The translations under genes were made by a program, and so were the position numbers. Under the pieces are notes generated by a model, which made no database searches, was not told the origin of the DNA, and was given only the letters and a program-made list of their open reading frames with translations. Shown here piece after piece: positions 22,987-34,900 of a DNA stretch of 64,000 bases (the stretch's first letter is position 1; every line of letters starts with the position of its first letter). Source of the stretch: Saccharina japonica (lineage: Eukaryota > Sar > Phaeophyceae > Laminariales > Laminariaceae); NCBI GenBank assembly GCA_008828725.1, contig MEHQ01003935.1, positions 222,309 to 286,308 on the forward strand, read 5' to 3'.

Positions 22987-25900
22987 ATGGCAAGAAGACA
23001 GCATGTGAGAGAGATGAAAGGCGTTTCGGGGGAGGGGACAGTTTTGGCCAAAAACACCCGAAATCACTTCAAGGCTCAACGCAACCCACCACTGAGGCCT
23101 CTTCAGATGGTTACCTCTATAGAGCACCATGGTCCGGGCCATACCGAGGTGAGCGCTAAGGAGGGGGCTTGCTTGTGTTGCGTTGGTGAATGGCCGAGAA
23201 AAGGCAAGAAAATGCGGTGGTGCAGTGTGTCCCCGACCTGGAGTGACTCTTTGCTTTGCTTCCTTCCGAGGTATCCCTGGTAGCTAATCCCTACCCTCCT
23301 CACGCGCGGTCCGAAGGTCCGCCCACAGTCTCGTTGGCCCACCCACCAAGGGAGCTAGCCCACACCAAGCCATGTCAGTGTTTCGGCTGTATTTCACCTC
23401 CGGACGCTCCGGTTAGTTCCGGGTATCCCCGCCTTCCGAAAACATCACTAAATACTCGCAGCAGACAGCAGTAGTGAGAGAGAGGTACGTACCCCTGAGG
23501 GGGTCAGACTCCAAAACCATCAACGAAGGAAAGTGTTGGTACAACAGTGTACGTAAGCTTCCTCTCGTGACATCGCATCCGACCTAGGAACAACTCGCCC
23601 CTTGCCATGAGATCCGTGCCACCACGCGTGCACGGTGCATCGATCCTGCCCCTACCCTGGCTACGCCCGAGAGTGCCGCCGGTACGCCGACGTCTGCCGT
23701 TGAAGGCCTGTTTTTCCATAACGAAAAAAGTAGGCAGAACCTGTCTGAAACAAGAAGAAAAAACGTGACGGCAGTCGTAGATAGTAGCGTACCAGTACAC
23801 TATTTACAAGTAGTGCGCAGCTGAAAGCTGCCGCCCTTTGGGCTGCGAACATTCTGCCTCCTGGTGAGATGATGGAAGCAAGGGAAGATGAAGTGCTACG
23901 CGACAGCTCCCCATTTTTATGCAGAGCGTCCCCTGCGTCTTGGCCCACCCGATCCCACCACCCGGAAGGAGTAGAGAGGCGCAGGGCGTGCAACAACGGT
24001 TCTGCTGCTGCTGCTGCCTCAATTATAGGCTCATTTACCAGTATGACACTTTAGTAGCGCAATGGTATCGAAATCAACGCACTTTTTGTCCTACTCGTAA
24101 CGTGTGTACTCGTGTCATTGTGGTATGGCACAGGCCTATCTTGCGAGCAGTGCCAGTACCTTCTCGTACTGACAACAACAGCAACACCCTACTCGTACTG
24201 CTCTGTGTGTTTTTGCACCACACCCAATACCCCATACTACTGATGTACTCAACTACTGCTGTAATTGCGTAATTGGTGTACGTAGTGCAGGTCATATATA
24301 TGTACGAGTACGTACCAGGTATTGGACACAACAGTACCAAGATAACGACCAAACCTCCACTCTAAGCAGTGCAAGTACGGACAGAGTGATATACGTACGA
24401 CGCAGCAGTGCAGTATCATAGCAGCACAAGCAGTAGGGGTATCATGGTAGATGTCGTCATCATGCTGCGCGCTTGTCGTGCATCTCCTTCCGTTGCAGCT
24501 CAGACACCACCTCCAAGTATACCCCAGTAGACCGGGCTGCCTCGCGTGGCCAATGTTGCATTGGTCCTATGATATGCACCATGACGTATTTCGACAATTT
24601 TTCCCGCCGAAGTCCTACCGGTATGCTGCTGCACCACACACGTCTCCCCCCCCACCCACCCTCGATTCCCGATATCGCACTTGGTGCGACACACTGCTGC
24701 TGTTTGTTGTGCACCACACAGAGATATACCGGGCGGTACGTACCGTTTTCTCCTGACCCTACGCGGTGCTGCGAACATCACTATCACAACCAACCCAACT
24801 GCTGTTCGCTTTGATCCCCACGCAGGAAAAGGGCTCTCGCGACACCTACGTCGTGCAGCGCGGAGATACGCTGGCGGGGGTGGCGCTGCGGCTGGGTGTG
24901 AAGGTGTCGGACCTGAAGCGGGCGAACAGGATGTACGGAAGCAAGACGCTCATCATGGGCCAGGCGAGCAATCAATCCATGAATGGACCATCCCCTCCCT
25001 GGTACCATTATTACGACAGCAGTGTCCCAATCCTTCGAGATAACTCTCGATACAAGCTACGAAATACTATGACAACCGTAGCGTGGAGTATCCTATATCG
25101 GTCGATACTAATAATAGTATAACAGAACAATGATACGCATATCGCATACGGTAAGTGATAATATTAATAGTAACCGTTACAGAAGCATCAGCAGCAACGT
25201 CGTTGCAATTGGCAAAAGCAATGAACATGTCTGTCGTATCTCATAGTTGAGTTTCAACCGTGCAATCGGTCGTACTCACAGCTGACGTTTTTTAACGTTT
25301 TTGCAAGAAAAGGGAGCAAGGAGCACCATCTGCAGCAGTAGCAGTGTAGTGGTGCACCACGTACGCGCCAACAGCAGCAGCAGCAGCAGCAGCAGCTACC
25401 GCAGAAAGTGCACTTGAGTGCCGCTTCTGCTGCTTTTACCTCGTTCCTAGTCCCAGCTCAGTCCACATTGGCTTGGGGTTCGAACGATCAACCGGGTCCC
25501 GAATTCCGTCAACAAGTTATTTTTCGACAGCCGAAAGGACCCCTCGCTCTCTTCCGCTAAAATTCCCGGCTCAACATCCGCTGATCCGTCCGTGGAACGT
25601 GCTGGTACACCCCCGTACAATACCTGGTATTGGTACCGGTAAGTGTTCCAGCCCTATGCATAGGATATATATATAACCCCTTTACAGCTTACAACTGCAA
25701 CCTGGCATGAAGTACTGGGAGAATCAGAGTTGGGTCATCTTTGGATAACCTGGTACCCTGGTATATACATATTATACCTGGTACATACGGCGTATTATAT
25801 GACGCACGGGTGGGTGATAAGGTACATCATTTTTGGAATGGACGAATTTCAGTGCCGATTTTCTCCAAAACACGGGGGGCACACACAAGTAAAATGCTGA

Positions 25901-28900
25901 CCTCAAGTAGAAAGATCTCGCCGAGATCTTTGCGTTGCACAGCGTTTTCGGGTGGTAAGATACCACATTTTTGGAAATTGACGAATTTCAGTGCCGATCT
26001 TCTCCAAAACACGGGGGGGCTCATAGAAGTAAAGTGCTGGCCTTAAGTAGAAATATGTCGCCGAAATCTTTGCGTCGCGCAGCGTTTTCGCTTTCCCCGT
26101 TATTTCGAGAAAACCAAGGTTGGAAAAGTTGTTCCAATGGGGTGTAATCTTGCGTGTTCCCCGGCACAACAGCGGTACTGATATTCCTGAGCCCGTACTC
26201 ATACATGTGCGTATTGGTACATGTGCATTTAGGACTGGACTGCGGGTGTGAGGGCAAAACAGTTGGAATTGAAGTCAGATTCACCGGTTTCATGTACAGC
26301 AGTGGGGCTGCATTTCCGTTGTGAGGATAAGGTGCTTGGAATTCGGGGCAGATTTAGGTTTTGTGTACAGTCAGTGCAAGCGCTAAATAAAAGGGTTACA
26401 ATATAACCCCTGTCCAACTTTCGACTGCAACCGCTCTCTGGCCACAAGCTACGGTACTGGGAATCGAAGTTGGACACTCTTTGGAGCAGTCTTGGGAGTG
26501 CTTTAAGTGCGGCGTAAAAGCCATTGTTGTGAACGCGGCGAAGCTTCTCATACCCGAGCGGGTGTCATATCCCGTGTGCTGCGAGCTGTAAGCTCTCAAC
26601 CCTCTCGTTCCTCGATGAAAGGTGCGCTTACCTCGGACAGATTACAGATCCCCGTTGCATGATCTGAATCCTTGAGGGCAGATACAGTCCCGATCTGTGT
26701 GACCTAGCTCATGTTCCCGGGTGGGGGCCGTATAATCAGCATGATATAGCGCACGTTTCCTGGGTTGGGTCTGTACTGTTGTACAGATCTTGCACAACAT
26801 TTCATAAGGGCAGGTTAGGATCTAGGTGACCTAAATTGTGATCTGTACGATGGACCAAGATTTGTGAAAGTTGATGGCGTGGAAGCCGTCCCGTGTACCG
26901 TGAGTACAGCCAGAACGACGATGCTGGTGACATCCTGTCCGTTTTGGTCCTGCTCCTGCTCTTCCGGTTGCTTATTGTGGTGCTCCTCCTCCTCTTCTTC
27001 GTCCTGCTGCTTCCTCTGCTGCTTGTTCCTTCTTTCTACCACCCGATTGTTGAGGGCACGCGCCGTGGGCCATGCACGATTCGGGCGAACTTGCACCCCG
27101 AGCACAGCTCCAAGCTATCCCTGTCCTCCCCTTCCCCCCCTTCTCTCTCTCCCATCCTAAGAGTACAACTCCCCCATATATCTCCCTCCTTAGAGCTACC
27201 ACTCATGCTGCCATACGTGTGCCGCTTTTTGTCGGGGCGGGGGGGGGGGGGCGGAAGGGGGGGGGGGGGGATTCATGTTACAAATGACTAGTCATATAAC
27301 CATAGACCCTCGCATCCCTATTATATACAACGCCGGGACGGAGGCCGTCGGATTTTCACCGACCAGGCAGACACTGGGGATGGGTCAGTTCGATTTCTTA
27401 TTTTTGGTAGTGTACGTGGGCGTTTTTATTTTGACGTACTACCAGGTGTTTGTTTTTACGTTTGTGGGACCCAGGTAACAGCGAGCAAAAACGGGTCAGG
27501 TAGACTTTTACCGACCGTGTACGCCGTAAGAACGCTCAGCAGTAGGACTTTATTGTGTCATGCTGCGCACGTGTCGGAAACTTATGTGTATAAGTGAGGT
27601 ATAAATACTACGGTCGGGTCAGAAAGTCGCCAAAAACCCACGCGTCGAAGTCGGGTCGGGGCGAGTCGGGTTGGGTCAGGAGATATTCGAAATCTGACGG
27701 GCCGGGTCCGGTCGGGTTAGGCGGCCCCACCTGACCCGACCCGCGAGCTTTGACCTGACCCCGTGAACAACTCTGTATAATACGTTATTTAGTTATACAT
27801 CAGGCAATTCGGGCTGCTTCGTGTAGTCGTCGCTGAAAGTCGCATTTTTGTTGTCGGCTCCCCCCCCCCCCCCCGCTCTCTGAAGCCTCAAAGAAAATTT
27901 TCTCTGGAGAGAAAGAAAGATTGCTGACCTCTTTTCTCTTTTGCCCCTTCCTTGAGATTTTGAAAGCGCCGCATGCTGTACTCGATGCACAAAATCACCT
28001 CCTTTGACGACGATGTTATAATACGAATGACAGGAGACCTCGGTTTGCCCCCCTTGAAAGGCTGCATGTTTGCACTTAAACCGGTATTTTGTGTTAAAGG
28101 TAAAAAATAATGCCTTTTGACGGTACTAAGTATACCTTTCTGGCCGGGAATACAGTGATCGTTTGAAGTGAATATCAGGTTATTGTCGGAGATTATATTT
28201 CCGTCCAGAGTGGTTTGCATCCTTGTTGATCAGTGCACCCACGCTTCGGGGACAAACTCCAAGGCACATGAACTGAAGACCCTTGAACATTTTTTGCAGT
28301 GATAGAAGTGTCTGATGAGGAGCATTTTAAGACACAGGAAGAGCTCAGGACAATCACGAAGCGTGCGGTTTTGGTAACCGTCGGGTAACCGTCGACGAGC
28401 GTGGGCTCTCTGCAGCGTGAGTGGTTTCATGGTGCCACCGTGGTGCACAACAAACGCCCTTGCAGTGTAGTCCCGGTATTCGATTTAGGTAGGTTCCTCT
28501 ATTCCAGAAGCGCCGGGTAGCTGCTTCGTACATACCAGGAGTACTGCTGGTACATGATATTAAATGTACACTTGGCCGGTGCTGCGAGCGTAATTTGGTT
28601 CCATCCCTTTTCGCTTCTGATACCTCCAAGCTTGAAAACTCATAAACTGATACGATTCCGACTACGCACGCGTATGCCGTAAGCGATATTAAAATCACGC
28701 CTGCAGGGACATTTAAGAGCCATCTCCGGGTTTTAGGCGTTGCGTTTCGGGTTGGAGATAGGGTTACAGTGTAGGGTTAGGCTAAGTGCCGATCCTGCGG
28801 GCTGTGCGAGCTGCAGTGTCGGGATTTGACGTGATATACACCTACGAAGAGTGAGGGTTTGTTCACCGCGAGTAACGCTGCTGCAGGGCTTCGCCGCCGT

Positions 28901-31900
28901 TGCACGTTCCAGTCTATAAGAGTTGGCTGGTGTGCTGGAGGGGACGGATGTGCGCGGGGGGGGGGGGAACCGGGGCGAAACGCATGGCCTAAAACCCAGG
29001 ATTGGCTCGCAAAGGCCCCCGTAGTCGTGATTAAACCTAACTTGACATAGTCGTGATTACGGGAGGAGTGGTGGTTTTTACATTTGCCCGAACGTCATTT
29101 GTGTTGGCGTTGATGTTGGTGCCAAGCAGAGAACAGTCAGTCCTCGTAGTCCTGACGACGCGCTATTAATAGGATATTTAAAAAATTAAAAAAACAACAG
29201 CTGTGAGCTCGAGGATTTCGTCGAAGCTCATCTTTGCTACGACGTAGCTGAGTGTAATATATCCCACCCATACCTTCAACGGTTGGATTCTGATTTGTCA
29301 CAGGATTTTTTTGTCTTACTGCTGTGTTGGTGTTTGGAGTTCAGAGGCTATTATTAGTCGTGGTCCGCAGTTCCGAATATATATATATATTAAAACAATT
29401 AAAAAAAAAAAACAGCTGTGAGCTCGAGGATTTCGTCGAAGCTCATATTTGCCATGTATTTAAAAACGAAGCGGGTTCCTAGTCCGTTTTGGGTCTGGGA
29501 TGGGGTCAGGGTTAGGGTGGGTTGAGTCTACGCCCGTTCCTTGATCCCACCATCGAAGGTACTGTAGTTCCTACGAGCTCCTGGCTCCTGGCAGCCCCCA
29601 CACAATCCTGAAACAATGAACAACCCGACCCCCGCAAAATCTATCCTAAGCTGTTGCTGAGCACCTGGTGTATGTTCCAACTGAAGGTGGAATATGCATA
29701 TATAGCAGGTACGAGTGTTGATATATACCAACAGTGTGGGTGCTTACGCTATCTTGATAGTTTGTGGGATAGAGCTGATATCATATCTCTCCAGGCTCTA
29801 TTGTGGGATGAAGAATCAGTACGGACGCTGGGTTGTGCTGGGTGTCGAATGACTTTGGAAAGAACGACGAAGAGCAGGCACGCACGAGTACGTACTTACT
29901 CTAAAAAATCTCAAAACATATACCAGGTATCATACGTACGAAGTACAGCAGTAGTAAAGTACAGCCAGTATGAATGTAAATATGTATGAATCGGTGCTGT
30001 TGAAAATTTGATGTTCAACGTTTCAGAGCGTAGTACGTACTCGTTCGCATGCACGACGTTCAACAACGTCCCAAACGTATCATGCAGGTGACAAGTGGCG
30101 ACGTGCCCCGTTCACTTGTCCTTCTTTTTGCGTGTTCCTCTCTTGTGCTCTCTTTTTCTTCCAAGCTTCCTTTTCTGTACGTTCTTCTTGAAAAGTGGAT
30201 GACACTTCTCCGGGGGGCTCACTGGCCGGCCCATTCATGTCCTTCAATGAGGCGTAATAGTGCAACAGCACTCTGGGCAGAACACGAGCGGGTTGCATAT
30301 TCCGCTCTCACGTGACGCATCGGGCATCACGCGGCTTGAGTACATTACTCGTAGTGCCTGTATGTTATGAGCATCTACCGGCTGTATGTATAGGAGACGA
30401 TGATCAACTTTTGGTCGATGTTTCAGTTGTACATGACGCGTGCGTGCACGTGTGCGCGGGGGGCTCCGAAAATTTCCTCGCGCACTCGTTTGTTGTATTT
30501 TATATTTTGTTCACATACCTATTAATAGTACAGCAGTACAGGAGGCCTAATAAGAAACAGGCTAACAAGAAAGCCAGGCTGAGATTTAGCGTATAATAAG
30601 AAATTCGGGAGCCGTTATCTTGGAATCAGTGTAGAAAGCACCCTCTGTCAAATAAGAAATCCAGCCTGGATCAGATTTCCTGTTTCTTATTAGGTGTCCT
30701 GTACTGTATACGAGTGGTTCATATAAACCTGTGTTTTTCATGTACACGACGGACGGTGTAATACCGAAGTTAATACTATACTGTATATAGCACATGCACG
30801 TACAGTAACTTATTCCGTGTACATTTTGAAACTGAAGCTGAAACTGTTTTTTTCCTGTAACGGTACGTACCGTATTTCGTTCTCTCAATGAGTGTAATGC
30901 ATACCAGGTACCTGGTACACAACAACCAAACTTGGAAAGAGTAGTTTCGACAAAACAAGATCTCACAGCTTTGTGTGCGTGTGTTTTTTTTTTTTAATCT
31001 ATACCCGTGGTGTTATTCCATGCCACCCAGCAGTATTTGTATCGCACAGCTGCTGCCTCTGTCCTATGAGTTCCCCACCGCTGTCTGATTTTATTACTCT
31101 CAAGAAGGGGTACACGTACCAGGTATTTATCGTTCATGAAGGTCGTATAGAATATAGAATCCGTCGTAGCACGCGCGATCGAAGTATCACACACAGCTTG
31201 CAAGCATGTACCTGGTATCAGGTGTAAGCTCGGACACACTCCTTGGTCTCATCTGGTGTGTGGTGTGTGTGTGTGTGTGTTTTTTTTTTTTACGTTTTGG
31301 ACAAGGCTGGCACAAAGTACCAGGTATGAAGGAACAGCACGGACGCTGGATGTTGATATGTATCTATTTATACGGGTACTGCTGTAGATGTCGATGGGTA
31401 GACATAACGAAATGAAGTTTTCTTGTAAAGATCGCACATGTTATGGGCGTGGTACCCGCCTGTACCCTACCCCCCCCCCCCCCTCCTCCCATCATTCAAC
31501 GTTGCCATACAATGCAAAGATGTCCGCCTCACAAAATGTTATTTGTAGGATGCAGCTCACCCTCGATGCGACTCTCGCTCAACACCTCACAGCGCTTCGC
31601 GCTTGGTGCAAACAGTGTTTGTCTGGTTGGTGAACACCCGACGTACTCCGTCCCGACAGTGTAGGGATGCGAGGGTCCATGGCCACACGACTGCGACCAT
31701 CCATGAACCCGAGTACACCTGCCACCCCCCCTCGCCCTTCTCCGGTTCTGTCGTCCCATCGTAGTATCATACGACGGCTCGGTAATTTTTGTTACCCACT
31801 TCCTTTTTCAGGCGTTTATTGTTGTTTATTATAGTGTATTTTGTTGTTTTGATCGTTGGCGGGCGAGGCGCCGCACAAAGCGTTTTTTTTTTCATGTGTG

Positions 31901-34900
31901 TATCGGCGGTGCGGTGATGATGCGTGCGAATCCTCTTGCCACTCGCGATTCGCGATCCTGCAAGATGCCAGTACGCACTGCCGTATCTTTTGCGTGGGGG
32001 ATCCACGATCTCGCAAGATGCCAACACTAACGTACCTTTCCCTCTGGTGATGTCATGTTAGTGGATCCGGTTCTTCCCAACTATAGAATTGCGGAGAGAA
32101 CGCGAGTTTTTATTGTCCGTTAATACGTTTCGAAGATCCGGGAATTGCGTGTGACAACTCTTAATCTTGATATATATGACACAAACATTGCTGTTGACTG
32201 TTGGGAGTTTTTGCCTCCTCCTGACCGCTGCTACTGCTGTGGTGGGTGACCGCGGCCGTGGCTGGTTTTTAACCGCTCTACTTTGTATGCGCCCCCGATT
32301 GACGCTAACTGGGGCTACTAGTACCTCCCCCCGCGCCTACCACTAACACATTAGCGCTCCCTCCCCCCCTCTCTCCCTCCCCCACGTCACACATGACGAC
32401 ATTTTCTACCGCCTCCAGGTGCTGAAGATCGTCGCGATCAAGCCGGACGCGGAAGTCAAAAGCGAACCAGCCGCCCCCGCCGCCGTCAGCGTCCCTCCCG
32501 CCGACACCGCCCACACCGCCAACCCGGCGTCAGGCTCTCAAGGCCACCACGCCGAAAACATGGCAACGGCCTCCGCCCCGGGCGCTGTTGGCGGAGGCTT
32601 GCACGTCGAGTCGCCGCCTGAAGAGGTCTGGTTGGAGCGGCCGTCGCCTGCGGCGACCGCGGAGCCTGCGGCGCCTTCGGCGCCGCCCGGGGGAAAGAGA
32701 GCCGCACCCGGAGGCGGCCCGGAACAAAGGGACGGCACCTCCCCTCCTCCCCGGCCCCCAGCGCCCATGGCGTCGACGACGATATCGGTGCCGCCGTCGC
32801 TGTCGTTCGAGCGGGAAACTTCCGACGCGAGCGACCTGTTGTACAGCCCCCCGAGCTGGGGAGCGGCGGGCGCCGCCGCCGGGACGGGGGAGGAGGACGA
32901 CGGCGAAGCCGGCGCCGCCGCAAGCGCCAAAGTGTCGACCCCCCGTCGGTTGTCCGACCTGTCCGCGAGCAGCGTCTCCGTCTCGGTGCGAGGCATGCTC
33001 CGGTACATGCTGAGCCCTTCCCCGAAAGGCGTTTCCGGGGACGGGGCGGAGGCGACCGCGACGGCGAAGTCGATTGAGCATTCTATGGAGTCTCCAGCTG
33101 CTGCTGCTGCTAGTAGTGGTGGTGGGGGTGGGGTTGGGGAATCCGAAAACGCGGATATGGCCACGCGATCGGCCTCCATTGACGGTATTTTTGCGGGCTC
33201 GGAGGAGGCGTGGTTTGGCAGCCGAAACCAGGGGACCGGGTTTAACGTCACCGCCAACAGTAACGCCTCGGTGACCGGCGGTGGCAGCGGCGGTGATGGT
33301 GGCGGTGATGGTGCTACCGCGCGTAGCGCGCGCGATGCATCAGACGTCAGCACGAAGTCCACCGCGCAGGCGCTTCTGTCCATGGTGAAGCCGAGCTACT
33401 GGAGGACGGGGGGGGGGGGGGACGGGCCGGGGGCGACGACGACGACGAAGCGCAAGGTGGTGGGGGGGAGGAAGGGGAGGCGCACGACGACGGTGATGGT
33501 CTCGATGTCGGCGGTGGTGGTGGCGGTGGTGTTGGTGATGTGGACGGGGATGACCTTGGCGGGCCGGTGATGATCGGGCACGGGCGCGAGTGCGATGGGG
33601 GGGGGATGAGGGCATCGTTCGAGGAGTCTCGGAGCTGCTCGTCGATGGAGGACAGCCTGCCTGTCGCCGAGGAGATGGCCATGTTCGGAGGTGCGGCTTT
33701 ACTCGGCTTGGCTTGCCCTCGCCTTGGGGTTGGGCTGGCGTGACTTGACTCGGCTGTGTATGCGCGAGTGGTTCCGTTTCCGTCGGGGCGTTGCTTGTTT
33801 CCCCTCCGCCTTAGAGCAGTTACGTGGTGGTGTTGGTAGTGGCGGTGGTGGTGGCGGTGGTGGTGGCGGTGGTGGTGGTCGCAGTGTGTGCGTGTGTGCG
33901 TGTTTGTTTCGCGCGGTCCGACAAGGTATTACAAGTGAAACAACTCGTCTCTTTTTTTTTTGTTCGATTTAATACGAAAAACAAATGCATACCAGGTACT
34001 CGAAAATGCAAAAACATGCGTACATACGTATCCAGCTCTGGTTGAGATTTTAACGACCTTGAAATTGTTTGCCCTACGAAAAAAAATGGTTCTGTTAGAG
34101 CGGGGTTACAAGTCGAAGCAGGGACCGCCGCCTGCACGTACACATGTATGCCTGGTACGAGTATATGCCACGCGCGCGGTAGGGACAATCGTCATCTAAT
34201 CAACCTTAACTCAGCTTTCCGCCGCGTCTGCAGGCGTTTTTGACAGGAAAGCCCCCCCCCCCCCCCCCCCCCCGCCCCCCCCCCCCCCCCCCCCCCCCCC
34301 CCTCTTCCGCGTGTGTTACACCAGCGGAGGAAAGGAAAACCGCGGGTGAGAGAAAAAGAGAAAAAGGGAGAAACCGCGCACTGCCTTCGTCGCCAGCGTG
34401 CCCCGTTCGTTTTCTTCTGACCCCGATTGTTTTTGCGTACGAGTTGGTTTTTGCTTCGATCCCCCCTGCTCCGTCCCGACATCGTAGGGATGCGAGGGTC
34501 TATGGTCATGCGACTACGGCCATGCATNCCCCGCCGTCTATGTTTTTGTTTTTTTTCAGCCGCCTCGGGAGACGCATGCGGAGGAGGAGATATACTTTCT
34601 GCGGCGGGCGTAGTTCCGCTTAAACTGCCGGGGCTGGTTTCGGACGGGAGCACGATAGTGACGCACTCTACCCTCGCCCGCATGGAGTCCACGTTGCCCA
34701 AGCACCACCGCGGGTACAACTATTACCTCCTTTACAGCACCTTCCGGTGAGAAAACGCCTCTTTGACCGTTTTTCGTGTGTTCGGCCTTCCTGCCCGGAC
34801 CGTGCACTGTCTCGGTGGTCGCGTTAGCGCGTGATGCCTGAGGGTTGGGTTTTTGTGCTTGCGTGTTTCGGCCAGCTACTCACTCCTGCTATGGGAGAGG

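Larger units (their letters stand above)
24964..32418 (+). other. 7.45-kb GC-AG intron of the LysM-TLDc gene
   Basis: It starts GCGAGC and ends in a C-rich tract followed by CGCCTCCAG. Inside are a (CAG)8 tract, a tandem duplication (25815-26090), a reversed poly-C-family repeat (27240), an antisense broken gene (27888-28740), small A/T-tailed elements near 29200 and 29420, a TIR element (30533) and a plus-sense poly-C-family repeat (31515). No further exon of the host gene is evident. Confidence 0.7.

Noticed and set aside
32538..33383. minus-strand 281-codon gene
   Set aside because: It is the antisense shadow of LysM-TLDc exon 3, whose plus-strand frame joins LysM and TLDc sequence in phase.
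33480..33570. C-terminal membrane anchor (VSMSAVVVAVVLVMW) ending exon 3
   Set aside because: It appears only in the frame that ignores the G-run error; the other frame leads to the TLDc exons in the correct phase.
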